From: Thermosipho japonicus
Lineage (GTDB): Bacteria > Thermotogota > Thermotogae > Thermotogales > Fervidobacteriaceae
DNA length: 53,206 nucleotides
Reading direction: 5' to 3'
Assembly: GCF_014201655.1 (NCBI RefSeq)
Contig: NZ_JACHEX010000002.1
Span: forward strand, 332,793-385,998
Every line of letters begins with the position of its first letter. Within the stretch, counting starts at the first letter, position 1. Both the position numbers and the translations under genes were made by a program. Below, in pieces: positions 1 to 8,389 of this stretch. The notes beneath the pieces were generated by a model, which was not told the DNA's origin, made no database searches, and saw only the letters and a program-made list of their open reading frames with translations.

Positions 1-420
1 AAAACAATTTATTTTTATCGAAACTATTGTAATAAACATTAATAACGTTTAGAATCTACCTATGAGGAATGAAAACCAAGTTGCCTATTGCAGATGTAAT
101 AGACGGGCAGTGTTTAGAATCTACCTATGAGGAATGAAAACGCGTATAGGTTTTGAACATATAAGCTGAATTTATCATTCGTTTAGAATCTACCTATGAG
201 GAATGAAAACTCATTCATTGATACATGTAGTGTGAACACTCTGCGAATGTTGTTTAGAATCTACCTATAAGGAATGAAAACATTTCTAATTCAATATCAA
301 CATCTTCATGAAACCACAGTTTAGAATCTACCTATGAGGAATGAAAACTAATTATTTTAAATGGAACGGCTGGGTCGTCAACTTCATCCAGTTTAGAATC
401 TACCTGTGAGGAATTTAAAA
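1..420 (+). CRISPR. CRISPR array, distal (trailer) end
   Basis: Six 30-bp repeats begin at 47, 112, 181, 252, 319 and 391. The repeat starts GTTTAGAATC and ends GAATGAAAAC. Bases 1-5 (AAAAC) look like the end of a further repeat cut by the window edge. Spacers are 41 (6-46), 35, 39, 41, 37 and 42 bp. The repeat at 252 has one change (TATAAGG for TATGAGG) and the last one at 391-420 is degenerate, with an internal G and an altered 3' end. Degeneration at the right edge and the GAAAAC 3' end suggest that the leader and any cas genes lie to the left, outside the window. No cas gene is seen here. Confidence 0.97.
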
Positions 421-545
421 ATTCTTTTGATAATTCTTATAATTTCATTGGAATTTAATATGCGGAAGATCTTGGATAGATCAAAAGAAGAAAGAAACAA
501 CTCTCAAAAGTTAAAACATAAAAACATGTTCTTATAATTCAACAT

Positions 546-580
546 AAAAAAAACACGGCTCGTTTTGAGCCATGTTTTTT
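546..580 (-). terminator. Intrinsic terminator of the purine operon
   Basis: The stem 551-561 pairs with 567-577 around a TTTTT-type loop. One position is a C/A mismatch on the plus strand but a G-U wobble on the minus strand, so the hairpin is best formed by the minus-strand transcript. A run of eight T follows on that strand. It lies 13 bp past the purM stop. Confidence 0.8.
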
Positions 581-592
581 GAATGTAATTAT

Positions 593-1498
593 TTAAAACT
601 TTATTATTCTTTCACCTTCCTTTACTCGTCCAACTACTTTTCCAGGAAGCTCATCAGTTTCTGAAACATATAATAAACCATATCCCATGTTAAACGTATT
701 AATAGCCTCGTCAAATTCTACATATTTTAAAATCCAATCGATAAATTCCTTTTTTTCTATATTTATTTCGTAGCCTAAATCTCCAAGCAACCTTCTTAAT
801 GCCCTAGTAATTCCTCCTCCTGTAACATGAGCCATTGCTTTTATTTTATCAAAATAAGGTGTAATTCCCTTATAAATTCTTGTTCCTTTTAGTATATCAA
901 AAGGCAAATCTTTTATGTTTATTTTTTCTTCATTAATTATTTTTCTAATAAGACTCCAACCATTTGAATGAAAGCCAGATGAATCTAAAGCCATAATATA
1001 ATCACCAGGTTTTATATGAGAATGCTCAAATTTCTTTAAAAGCGTGCCAATTGCAAAGCCTGCAACATCAAAATGATTTTCTTGATACATATCAGGCATC
1101 TCAGCTGTTTCACCTGCAATCAAATACATATCACAGTTTTTTAGCTCTTTAATAAGTGCATCAATAAATTTCTTTTCAATTTCACCAATCTTGTGTGTAC
1201 CTATATAATCTAGGAATGCTACTGGTTTTGCTCCAACACATATCAGATCATTATAATTCATAGCTATTAAATCTTTTGCGGCATCTTCAAATGTTCCATG
1301 CTCAATATGAAGTAAAACCTTAGTTCCTATACCATCAGCAGTGACTGCAATTGGGGGTGTTGTAAAAAGTAAAACAGTTGCATATCCAGTAGGTTCTTTT
1401 AAAATCCACTCTGGGATATCTATATTTTCTTTAATAATTTTTGCAAACTCATCTCCTTTTTTTACATCTACCCCCGCCTGTTTATACGTATACTTCAT
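593..1498 (-). CDS. purM: Phosphoribosylformylglycinamidine cyclo-ligase (AIR synthetase)
   Basis: Cytosolic ATP-dependent enzyme that closes FGAM to aminoimidazole ribonucleotide in de novo purine synthesis. The N-terminus TYKQAGVDVKKG, the substrate loop DGIGTKV, the AGETAEMPDMY motif and the C-terminal HVTGGG and TFNMGYG motifs are all present. At 301 residues it is shorter than the roughly 340 typical of the family, mainly through compact C-terminal loops, with no sign of a frameshift. The ATG overlaps the purD stop by 4 bp, which implies translational coupling. It is the last gene of the purF-N-H-D-M operon. Confidence 0.95.
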   Translation of the reverse strand: MKYTYKQAGVDVKKGDEFAKIIKENIDIPEWILKEPTGYATVLLFTTPPIAVTADGIGTKVLLHIEHGTFEDAAKDLIAMNYNDLICVGAKPVAFLDYIGTHKIGEIEKKFIDALIKELKNCDMYLIAGETAEMPDMYQENHFDVAGFAIGTLLKKFEHSHIKPGDYIMALDSSGFHSNGWSLIRKIINEEKINIKDLPFDILKGTRIYKGITPYFDKIKAMAHVTGGGITRALRRLLGDLGYEINIEKKEFIDWILKYVEFDEAINTFNMGYGLLYVSETDELPGKVVGRVKEGERIIKF

Positions 1499-2688
1499 GC
1501 ATAAATCACCCCAATATCTTTTCTAAATATTTTCCCTTCAAAATCGATTCTTTCTGCTATTTCATACGCTTTCCTTTTCGCTTCTTCTTTGCTTTCAGAA
1601 AAAGCCACACAATGCAAAACTCTTCCACCATTTGTATAATATTTATCGTTTTCTTTTTTTACTCCTGCACCAAATATTACAAAATCTTCGCCTTGAAGTG
1701 GAAAGAGATTTCTTATCTCTTTTCCCTTTTCATATTTTCCTGGATAACCTTTACTTGCAAGTACAACATCAAGAGCAAAGTATTTGGGATTAAATTCAGG
1801 AATTTTTTCCTCATTAAAAGCTTTTAACACACATTCAACAAAATTTTCTGGATTTGTTGCCACAATAACTTCAGTTTCAGGATCACCCAATCTTACGTTA
1901 TACTCCAGAATATATGGAGTTTTTTCGTATATCATTAATCCAAGGTATAAAAACCCCCTGTAAAAAATCCCTTCCTTTTTTAAACCATAAAGTGTTTTTG
2001 CAAACAATTCTTCGATCTTTGTTTTCAATTCATCATCAATTTCAATAGGTCCAAAGCTTCCCATTCCACCCGTGTTTGGACCAGTGTTTCCAGTATTAAT
2101 CTTCTTATAATCTTGTATAAACGGAAACAGTGAAAAACCATCACCATTAACAACAGCCATAGCCGAAAGCTCTCTTCCTGGCAAAAATTCATCAATAACT
2201 ATTGGACCAGAAACTCCAGCAATCAGCTCTCCACTTATTAACTTATTTCCAAACTCAACTGCTTCATCTTTATTTTCAACAATTAATACACCTTTCCCTT
2301 TTGCAAGACCATCTGCTTTTAAAACATATGGTGGATAAAATTTTTCAATTTTTTCTAAAAGTTCCTCTCCATTAGATGCTATTTCAAACCTTGGAGTAGT
2401 TAAATTGTAAATACTCATAAATTTTTTTGCATAGATTTTTGAACTTTCAAGTTTTGAAGCTCTACTATCAGGTCCAAAAACATTAGCATACTTTTCAGCA
2501 ATTCCATTTGCAAGGTATTCTTCTGATCCAGGAATTATTAATCCATCAAAATCTTTAAGGCTTTCAAAATCTATATTATTTTCAGTTAATCCATTACCTG
2601 GCGTATAAAAAACTTCAAAGCCAGCTTTTTCAAAAGCATATCCTATTGCATGTTCTCTACCACCCGAGCCTACTATACAAACCTTCAT
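1495..2688 (-). CDS. purD: Phosphoribosylamine-glycine ligase (GAR synthetase)
   Basis: ATP-grasp enzyme joining phosphoribosylamine and glycine, the second step of purine synthesis. It shows the N-terminal GSGGREHAI motif, the ATP-grasp stretch VLKADGLAKGKGV, the TGPNTGGMGSFGP motif and the metal/ATP site LEYNVRLGDPETE. The length of 397 residues fits the 400-430 usual for the family. An SD (GAGGTGAT) precedes the ATG. It follows purH by 9 bp and overlaps purM by 4 bp. Confidence 0.96.
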   Translation of the reverse strand: MKVCIVGSGGREHAIGYAFEKAGFEVFYTPGNGLTENNIDFESLKDFDGLIIPGSEEYLANGIAEKYANVFGPDSRASKLESSKIYAKKFMSIYNLTTPRFEIASNGEELLEKIEKFYPPYVLKADGLAKGKGVLIVENKDEAVEFGNKLISGELIAGVSGPIVIDEFLPGRELSAMAVVNGDGFSLFPFIQDYKKINTGNTGPNTGGMGSFGPIEIDDELKTKIEELFAKTLYGLKKEGIFYRGFLYLGLMIYEKTPYILEYNVRLGDPETEVIVATNPENFVECVLKAFNEEKIPEFNPKYFALDVVLASKGYPGKYEKGKEIRNLFPLQGEDFVIFGAGVKKENDKYYTNGGRVLHCVAFSESKEEAKRKAYEIAERIDFEGKIFRKDIGVIYA

Positions 2689-2697
2689 ATTATCACC

Positions 2698-3597
2698 TCA
2701 ATGTCTAAAAACTCTTCCTTCTGCCTTATAAAATGACAAGCCCATTTTTTCAGCCGCATTAATTACTTCCTCATCTCTAATCGATCCCATTGGTGAAACA
2801 ACTGCTTTTACCCCAGCTTTTGCAAGAATTTCAAGACCATCTGGGAAAGGAAAGAAAGCATCAGAGGCAGCATATGCATTTTTTGCTTTTTCGCCCGCTA
2901 GCTCTGTTGCTATCCATGCAGCTCTTTTTCTGGAAGGTTGACCGGTTCCTATACCTACCGTAGTTAAATCTTTAGAAATTAAAATCGCATTTGACTTTAC
3001 ACCTTCAACTACAATAAAAGCAAATAATAATTCGTTTAATTCTTCAACATCCAATTGCGGACCTGCAACGTGGGTAAATTTTAAATCTGGAAGCTTTCTC
3101 TCGCCAACTAAAAATGCTCCAAATGCAGGTTTTCCTACCTTTGGTTCATAATCATTTATCTTTAAAATTCTAACCTTCTTCTTTGAAAGAAGTTCAATTG
3201 CTTTTTGAGTAAAACTTTCTGCAACGACAACTTCAAGATATTTTTTCTTAATTGCCATTGCACATTCTTCATCAAATTCAAAGTTAACGGCTAATATTCC
3301 TCCAAAGCTTGATTCTTCATCTGCTGCTATTGCAGAAAGAATCGATTCAATCTTATCATTCTTTATAGATGCTCCACATGGAGTTTGGTGTTTTACTACT
3401 ACGCTTGCATAACCTTTTAGTTTTTTAAGATTATTTGCTATTACATAGGCTGCTTCTGCATCTAATATGTTGTTGTAAGAAAGTTGTTTTCCTTCATGTA
3501 AAATCCCAAACGCAGGTTTCCCAAAAACTTCCGCTTTTTCATGTGAATTTTCCCCATACCTTAAATCCAAATCAAACTTTTCCAGATACACCCCCAC
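2698..3597 (-). CDS. purH: AICAR transformylase domain protein (PurH without the IMP cyclohydrolase domain)
   Basis: Transfers a formyl group from 10-formyl-tetrahydrofolate to AICAR. The whole 299-residue protein corresponds to the C-terminal transformylase part of PurH: LRYGENSHEKA at the N-terminus, the catalytic KHQTPCG (Lys-His), SSFGGILA, GTGQPSRKRAAW, ASDAFFPFPDG and the terminal GSIRDEEVI. The N-terminal MGS-like IMP cyclohydrolase domain (about 150-200 residues) is absent, and only 17 bp separate this gene from purN, so it was not simply lost by a frameshift. The start is a GTG three bases after AAAGGAG; a second GTG two codons later (3591) has better spacing. The last step to IMP must be encoded elsewhere. 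Confidence 0.9.
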   Translation of the reverse strand: MGVYLEKFDLDLRYGENSHEKAEVFGKPAFGILHEGKQLSYNNILDAEAAYVIANNLKKLKGYASVVVKHQTPCGASIKNDKIESILSAIAADEESSFGGILAVNFEFDEECAMAIKKKYLEVVVAESFTQKAIELLSKKKVRILKINDYEPKVGKPAFGAFLVGERKLPDLKFTHVAGPQLDVEELNELLFAFIVVEGVKSNAILISKDLTTVGIGTGQPSRKRAAWIATELAGEKAKNAYAASDAFFPFPDGLEILAKAGVKAVVSPMGSIRDEEVINAAEKMGLSFYKAEGRVFRH

Positions 3598-3614
3598 TCA
3601 CTCCTTTCAACAAA

Positions 3615-4172
3615 TTAATCATTCAAAATTTTATCAATAATGATAGGATAATATTTATGCTCTATTTTATGTATTTCTTCTTCAACCTTTTCCAAAGACA
3701 TTCCATCTATATTAATTGCATGCTGAAATATTATTGGACCTGTATCAACTCCTTCATCTACATAATGTATTGTAATTCCAGTAACTTTAACTCCATATTC
3801 ATATGCCTGCTTTATCGCATCTTTTCCCTTAAAAGCAGGTAAAAGCGATGGATGTATGTTAACTATCTTCCATTTATTTACTATATTTGGAGGTAAAATT
3901 TTCATAAATCCTGCAAGAACAACTAAATCCGGATTTAATTTTTCTAAAAGCTCAAATAATTTTTCCTTCCAATCCTTTGAAAGTTTCCTATAGGAAATTC
4001 CCAATCTTTTTGCTCTCTCAATTGCAAAACATTCTTTGTTTACTATTAACATCAAAATCTCTGCTCTTAATTTTCCCTCTCTTTGTGCTTTCACAATTGC
4101 TTCAAAGTTTGAACCATTTCCTGATGCAAGCACAACTATACGGGGTAATTTAGATTGAGACATCCCAGGCAT
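3615..4172 (-). CDS. purN: Phosphoribosylglycinamide formyltransferase
   Basis: Formyl-tetrahydrofolate-dependent GAR transformylase, third step of purine synthesis. The N-terminal IVVLASGNGSNFEAI loop binds the phosphoribosyl group, and the catalytic Asn-His pair sits in VNIHPSLLPAF, followed by GITIHYVDEGVDTGPII with the catalytic Asp. At 185 residues it has normal length. The ATG at 4172 lies inside the end of purF (37-bp overlap) and has a strong SD, GGGGGAG, seven bases upstream within purF coding sequence, which decides the start and implies coupling. Confidence 0.95.
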   Translation of the reverse strand: MPGMSQSKLPRIVVLASGNGSNFEAIVKAQREGKLRAEILMLIVNKECFAIERAKRLGISYRKLSKDWKEKLFELLEKLNPDLVVLAGFMKILPPNIVNKWKIVNIHPSLLPAFKGKDAIKQAYEYGVKVTGITIHYVDEGVDTGPIIFQHAINIDGMSLEKVEEEIHKIEHKYYPIIIDKILND

Positions 4173-5431
4173 AAATTATCTCCCCCAATTGCTTTTTTTA
4201 ACCCTTCAACAGATAAATAATGAAGTTCGTCAGCATTAATTTCATTTAAAATTTCACCTATGCTCTTTTGATTTGCTATAAGTTCATTTTTTCTTGAAGT
4301 ATCAATACCATAAGGGCATGGTCCAATAACAGGTGGTGAATGTATTCCAACTTTTACTTTTCTTGCACCATTTTCTTTTAACATCTTAACTATCTGCTTC
4401 ATCGTTGTTCCGCGAACAATAGAATCATCAATTATTATAACTTCTTTATCCTTTATGACTTCTGGTATTGGAACAAGCTTTCTTCTTATTATCTCTTCAC
4501 GATTTTCAGGCATAATAAAGCTTCTTCCAAGATACCTATTTCTCATAAGACCAAGCTCTATCGGAATCTTTGATGCTGCCGAAAAACCAAGTGCTCCCGA
4601 AAATCCTGAATCTAAAATTGGAATAACTATATCTCCTGCCATATTACTTTCTTCAAATAAAATTTCTCCCATTCTATATCTTGCCCTGTGTACATTTCCA
4701 TACAAAAAGTTACTATCTGGCCTTGAAAAATAAATATATTCGAAGGAGCAAAATTTAACGTCCGTGTTTGCATACTTTACCTTTTCAATTCCACTATCAG
4801 AAAAAATTACTATTTCTCCAGGTAAAACCTCAACAATTTGATTTGCACCTATTGAATAAAGAACTGAATCTTCTGATGCTATAACATAACCGTTTTTGTA
4901 CCTTCCATAAAAAAGAGGTCTAAATCCAAACCTATCTCTTGCTGCTATTAACTTGTCTTTTCCAAGTATAACAACAGAATAAGCCGAAGGAATTCTTGAA
5001 AATGCCCATTGAATTGATAGTATTGCATCAGAGTAAGGGGCAAGAGAAATATAATGGAGGAAAATTTCAGTATCAAGAGTCGAATTAAAGACAGAACCTT
5101 TTTCTACAAGTGAGTTAATTCTAGATTCTGCATCTGGAATGTTCCCATTGTGTGCTATTGCAAATTTTCCTTTTGATGTAATACCTATAAGTGGTTGAAT
5201 CTCTGTGTTGGAACCGTATGTAGAATACCTAACATGACCTATACCACAGTTTCCAGGCAAAAAGTTTGATTCACTCAGAACTTGAGAAACTAGTCCTTTA
5301 CTTTTTATCATTTTAAAATCTTCAAGAACTATTCCAACACTTTCTTGTCCTCTGTGTTGTAATCCAAGCAATAAATCATGTAAAACGTTATAAGATTTTT
5401 CAACGTTCCAAACCCCTGCTATTCCGCACAT
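4136..5431 (-). CDS. purF: Amidophosphoribosyltransferase
   Basis: Commits PRPP and glutamine to purine synthesis. The start chosen is the ATG at 5431 giving MCGIAGVWN, so that Met removal exposes the nucleophilic Cys; an in-frame ATG 15 bp upstream lies in the SD GGAGGGGT and is rejected. The glutaminase domain is followed by the PRPP-binding motif VIIIDDSIVRGTT. Four cysteines match the Fe-S ligand positions known in the Bacillus subtilis type enzyme (FCSFEYIYF, GPCPYGIDTS and the C-terminal CLGC), so a 4Fe-4S cluster is likely. There is no long propeptide. It is the first gene of the operon, preceded by a short leader ORF and a hairpin. Confidence 0.96.
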   Translation of the reverse strand: MCGIAGVWNVEKSYNVLHDLLLGLQHRGQESVGIVLEDFKMIKSKGLVSQVLSESNFLPGNCGIGHVRYSTYGSNTEIQPLIGITSKGKFAIAHNGNIPDAESRINSLVEKGSVFNSTLDTEIFLHYISLAPYSDAILSIQWAFSRIPSAYSVVILGKDKLIAARDRFGFRPLFYGRYKNGYVIASEDSVLYSIGANQIVEVLPGEIVIFSDSGIEKVKYANTDVKFCSFEYIYFSRPDSNFLYGNVHRARYRMGEILFEESNMAGDIVIPILDSGFSGALGFSAASKIPIELGLMRNRYLGRSFIMPENREEIIRRKLVPIPEVIKDKEVIIIDDSIVRGTTMKQIVKMLKENGARKVKVGIHSPPVIGPCPYGIDTSRKNELIANQKSIGEILNEINADELHYLSVEGLKKAIGGDNLCLGCLNLNYPV

Positions 5432-5454
5432 AACACCCCTCCACATTTAAAATG

Positions 5455-5483
5455 AAAATGAGGAGCATAAAGCTCCTCATTTT
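5455..5483 (-). terminator. Leader hairpin in front of purF (possible attenuator)
   Basis: A perfect 12-bp stem (5455-5466 with 5472-5483) around a 5-base loop. On the minus strand it is followed by TTTTCATTTT, a moderate U tract, and then the purF SD. It sits between a promoter plus short leader ORF and purF, so termination here would cut off the operon. It could alternatively be a simple bidirectional terminator. Confidence 0.6.
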
Positions 5484-5490
5484 TGCACAA

Positions 5491-5565
5491 TCAAAGCTCC
5501 CTTACCGGGAATATATAATAAAGAAATGATAATGATTTTATTCTTAAAAGTCTTTTGTCTTTCAT
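5491..5565 (-). CDS. Short leader ORF upstream of purF (24 codons)
   Basis: The ATG at 5565 has an exceptionally strong SD, AGGAGGGGG, five bases upstream. The peptide begins MKDKRLLRIK, has a hydrophobic middle (SFLYYIF) and ends FPVREL before TGA at 5491. The stop lies 8 bases before the 12-bp leader hairpin. This layout of promoter, SD, short ORF, hairpin, structural gene resembles transcription attenuation leaders. No run of a single regulatory codon is seen, so the signal is unknown; it may instead be an independent small membrane peptide. Confidence 0.5.
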   Translation of the reverse strand: MKDKRLLRIKSLSFLYYIFPVREL

Positions 5566-5586
5566 GTATCCCCCTCCTATATCTTG

Positions 5587-5615
5587 ATTTTAAATCTAAA
5601 ATAAAATTTTGTAAA
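5587..5615 (-). promoter_or_regulatory. Putative purine operon promoter
   Basis: On the minus strand TTTACA (5615-5610), a 17-base spacer and TAAAAT (5592-5587). The predicted start is near 5580, immediately before the SD of the leader ORF. Confidence 0.5.
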
Positions 5616-5670
5616 GAGTAAAAAGTTTAAATTTGTGTTGCTTAAAAATATTAAAAAAGGAAATTGAAAG

Positions 5671-5769
5671 TTGACATTTTTACAACTTGTGATATATTTT
5701 TATTAGTGTTATAAGAAATATATCCCATAAAAAGTGATTATTGACAAAAAACAGGAAATATGGTATAAT
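5671..5769 (+). promoter_or_regulatory. Tandem promoters of tRNA-Asn copy 1
   Basis: P1 is TTGACA (5671-5676), 16 bases, TATATT (5693-5698). P2 is TTGACA (5741-5746), 17 bases, TATAAT (5764-5769), both exact consensus hexamers, ending 20 bases before the tRNA. The same pair with the same spacings recurs before tRNA-Asn copy 2 at 37249-37350. Confidence 0.85.
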
Positions 5770-5789
5770 ATAAAATGATAACGATGGAT

Positions 5790-5865
5790 TCCGGCGTAGC
5801 TCAATAGGCAGAGCGGGTGGCTGTTAACCACTAGGTTGGGGGTTCGAGTCCCTCCGCCGGAGCCA
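5790..5865 (+). tRNA. tRNA-Asn (GTT), copy 1
   Basis: 76 nt with encoded CCA. Acceptor arms TCCGGCG (5790-5796) and CGCCGGA (5855-5861), discriminator G, anticodon loop CTGTTAA giving anticodon GTT, and a GGTTCGAGTC T-loop. Identical over its whole length to the tRNA at 37371-37446. Confidence 0.97.
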
Positions 5866-5880
5866 TTTAGTGTGATCAAG

Positions 5881-5908
5881 CGGGGCATTTGAGCCCCGTT
5901 TTATTTTT
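5881..5908 (+). terminator. Terminator of tRNA-Asn copy 1
   Basis: Stem CGGGGC/GCCCCG (5881-5886 with 5893-5898), loop ATTTGA, then TTTTATTTTT. Confidence 0.85.
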
Positions 5909-5938
5909 GTTACTTCTCTTTTCTTTTTAATTTTTATC

Positions 5939-6991
5939 TTAAAGTGATAAAATTTCAAATCTTGAATTAACCTCAATAACTATAATATTTTCAGGCTTTT
6001 TTTCGAATATTTTTAACAAAACATCTCTTGATCCAAAATCTTTCTTTCCTGCAATAATTTTTCTTATTTTTTTGTTTAGATTTATAATATCTTGGTACGA
6101 TTTTACTTGATTGTAAGCTTCGCTACCAATCCTAGTAAATTCTCCGTCCTTCTTTAAAATTATTCCATTTTTTACTTCTACAAAGGCAATATTTTCTGAA
6201 TTATTTGCTATTACTATATCCGCTTCTCCACCATAAACAGTTTGCTCCGAAAAAAATTCAAAACTATCCTTGTCAAAGCTAATTTTGTCAAATATAACTT
6301 CTTTATATTTATAAATCGATGCTTCAAGAATACGCTTTATTAATGTTTGAAGAAATATTTCTTTGTCAACAATATTTTCAACTGAAAATTTTTCTTTATT
6401 AATATCCTTATTCTTTGAAAATACTTCAACAAAATCCTTCAATGTAAAACTACTCAAGTTTACACCTAAATTCTTTATTCCAAAAATTTTATTAATATCA
6501 CTTAAAGATAGCTGAAAATGAGATTTTTTTAAACTAACTCTTGGTATCAAATTTATACCAAATCTTTCAAAACCAGATTTAAAAACAAGTGATGTCAAAA
6601 AATCTGTCTTTTCCAATAGCTTCAAAGATAACCTATATGGAAAATAAATATTACCTTTTTTGGTGCTTATCGCTCTCCATTTATCGCCGTTATTCAGTGG
6701 TACTGGATCATATCTTTCGTTTCCTATAGAATTATTTGATTTTTTATAATACTCAGGAATAAGCTTTTTTTCTACTTTGTACAAATTGAAAATTCTTCCG
6801 TTATAATAAAAAGAAACATAATCGCCTTCATTTATATCCAAATAAGCCCATATACCATTATCGGTCTCAGGAAAACCTGCAATGTTATTTTCAATGCATT
6901 TTTTTAAATTTTCTTCATTAGACAGTATAACAATAAAAAACTTAGATTTTAACTTGTTATTTAATTCATCAATTCTTATTGTAATTTCCAT
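5939..6991 (-). CDS. PD-(D/E)XK nuclease-domain protein with probable PUA/EVE-like N-terminus
   Basis: No named family is recognised with certainty. The C-terminal part (about 210-345) has the signature of a PD-(D/E)XK nuclease: E256 and D258 in GGEADIVI, then E272 and K274 in IAFVEVKNG, and a helix with Q295 (AYNQVKSYQ). The N-terminal 75 residues end GIWAYLDINEGDYVSFYY..., which resembles the GD-(V/L)-FYx(N/S)G core of PUA-fold EVE/ASCH domains that bind modified bases. That combination suggests a modification-dependent endonuclease or a NucS-like repair nuclease; both are inferences. The ATG has an AGGAGG SD. The gene stands alone between the tRNA-Asn terminator and a MATE exporter and is noticeably AT-rich with many Asn/Lys/Ile codons. 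Confidence 0.6.
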   Translation of the reverse strand: MEITIRIDELNNKLKSKFFIVILSNEENLKKCIENNIAGFPETDNGIWAYLDINEGDYVSFYYNGRIFNLYKVEKKLIPEYYKKSNNSIGNERYDPVPLNNGDKWRAISTKKGNIYFPYRLSLKLLEKTDFLTSLVFKSGFERFGINLIPRVSLKKSHFQLSLSDINKIFGIKNLGVNLSSFTLKDFVEVFSKNKDINKEKFSVENIVDKEIFLQTLIKRILEASIYKYKEVIFDKISFDKDSFEFFSEQTVYGGEADIVIANNSENIAFVEVKNGIILKKDGEFTRIGSEAYNQVKSYQDIINLNKKIRKIIAGKKDFGSRDVLLKIFEKKPENIIVIEVNSRFEILSL

Positions 6992-7012
6992 TATTTTTCC
7001 TCCTATCTTTTG

Positions 7013-8371
7013 TCAAAACTTTCTTTTTATATTTCTAACTGTAAAAATCCCCCATGTAAATGTAATAGCTGCGGAAATTGCATTCCCTGTTACAATCCCC
7101 CACCAAACTCCATTTATGCCAATATTAAATACAAAAATATACAAATAAGAAAATAAAACTTGCATGATTATTGTTCTATTTATTGAAACAATCATACTCC
7201 TTATTCCATAACCTGTTCCTTGAAACATGGAGGAAGTAAACATTCCAAATGGTACTCCAGGCAAAAATAATGATAAAATTCTAAGTGCATTTACAAGTTC
7301 ATTGTAAATTTGTGCACCATTTTCCGAATACGCAAAAGCCTTTGCAATGTAATTTGCAAAAATTAAAATAGAGCTCATAACAACCAGCGAGATTATTTCT
7401 CCAAATCTAATAGCATACAAATAAGCCGTCTTTAATTTTTCAGCATTTCTTTGCCCAAATGCTGCACCAGTTACTGAAGTAACGGCAGTTGCTAACCCAA
7501 TCAACGGTACTGTCCCAAAGTTTATAATCCTCCAGGCGCTAGTAAAGACAGCTATTCCCAAATCTTTTCCCGCTTTAACTGCAAAAATGTTCAATACAAA
7601 CATTGCAACAGACATTGCAATCTGGGCTATAGAAGAAGGAATTCCAACCCTTAATATATCATTTATTATCTTTGCTTCCAGTTTCATTCCTTTGATATGT
7701 ATTGAAACATATGTATCTTTTTTTATAAACAACCAAAAAACAATTAAGATAGCAGAAACAAGTATAGAAAAGACTGTTGCATAAGCCGCACCTTTTATTC
7801 CAAGTTTAAATGTATAAATAAAAAGTGGGTCCAAAAAGATATTAAGTATCGATCCAATCGAAATTGCATACATTGCTTTTTTTGCGTCACCTTCTCCACG
7901 CAGAATTCCATTTGAAACGTTATTAAACATTAAAAGTGGAATGGAAAATATAATTATATAAGCATATTTTAGAGTTTCACCCAAAACTGCTTTACTTGTT
8001 CCCAATATTTCTAAAACAGGTTTAATAACAGTTAAAGATATAATCATAAAGGTAACCCCAAAGATAACAGCTATTGCCAGGGAATTTACAGCAGCTTTAT
8101 CAGCCTCATGTTTATTTTTTTCTCCAATTTTTCTTGCTATAACTGAACTTGCACCAACGCCAAGCCCAGACGCAAGAGAAATTATTATCATAAATATCGG
8201 AAAAAATGCACCTATAGCTGCAAGTGCCGCAGGCCCAAGTCCAGCAACCCATATACCATCAACCAAGTTATACATAGTTTGAACTAACATTGCAAATATC
8301 ATAGGAATAGAAAGTTTTACTATTGCTCTTTTTGGATCACCTTGAAGTAATTTAACACCCTTTGTTTCCAC
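7013..8371 (-). CDS. MATE family efflux transporter
   Basis: Polytopic inner-membrane exporter of the MATE (NorM/DinF) family, expected to expel cationic compounds in exchange for Na+ or H+. About 12 hydrophobic segments occur in two repeated halves. The N-terminal half has SIPMIFAMLVQTMYNLVDGIWVAGLG, written here only as its ends SIPMIFAML and DGIWVAGLG, typical of the family; AAFGQRNAEK marks the start of the second half. The GTG at 8371 is chosen because GGAGGTGG lies just upstream (8378-8385) and family members start about here; an upstream in-frame extension would run through a terminator hairpin. 452 residues is normal. It has its own putative promoter with a hairpin in the leader. Confidence 0.93.
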   Translation of the reverse strand: METKGVKLLQGDPKRAIVKLSIPMIFAMLVQTMYNLVDGIWVAGLGPAALAAIGAFFPIFMIIISLASGLGVGASSVIARKIGEKNKHEADKAAVNSLAIAVIFGVTFMIISLTVIKPVLEILGTSKAVLGETLKYAYIIIFSIPLLMFNNVSNGILRGEGDAKKAMYAISIGSILNIFLDPLFIYTFKLGIKGAAYATVFSILVSAILIVFWLFIKKDTYVSIHIKGMKLEAKIINDILRVGIPSSIAQIAMSVAMFVLNIFAVKAGKDLGIAVFTSAWRIINFGTVPLIGLATAVTSVTGAAFGQRNAEKLKTAYLYAIRFGEIISLVVMSSILIFANYIAKAFAYSENGAQIYNELVNALRILSLFLPGVPFGMFTSSMFQGTGYGIRSMIVSINRTIIMQVLFSYLYIFVFNIGINGVWWGIVTGNAISAAITFTWGIFTVRNIKRKF

Positions 8372-8389
8372 AAAAATCCACCTCCAAAG

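Noticed and set aside
5432..5446. Upstream ATG of purF at 5446
   Set aside because: It lies on the SD of the ATG at 5431 and would bury the catalytic N-terminal Cys.
5447..5660. Purine riboswitch before purF
   Set aside because: The conserved aptamer core and three-way junction of purine riboswitches were not found; the leader holds an ORF and a single hairpin.
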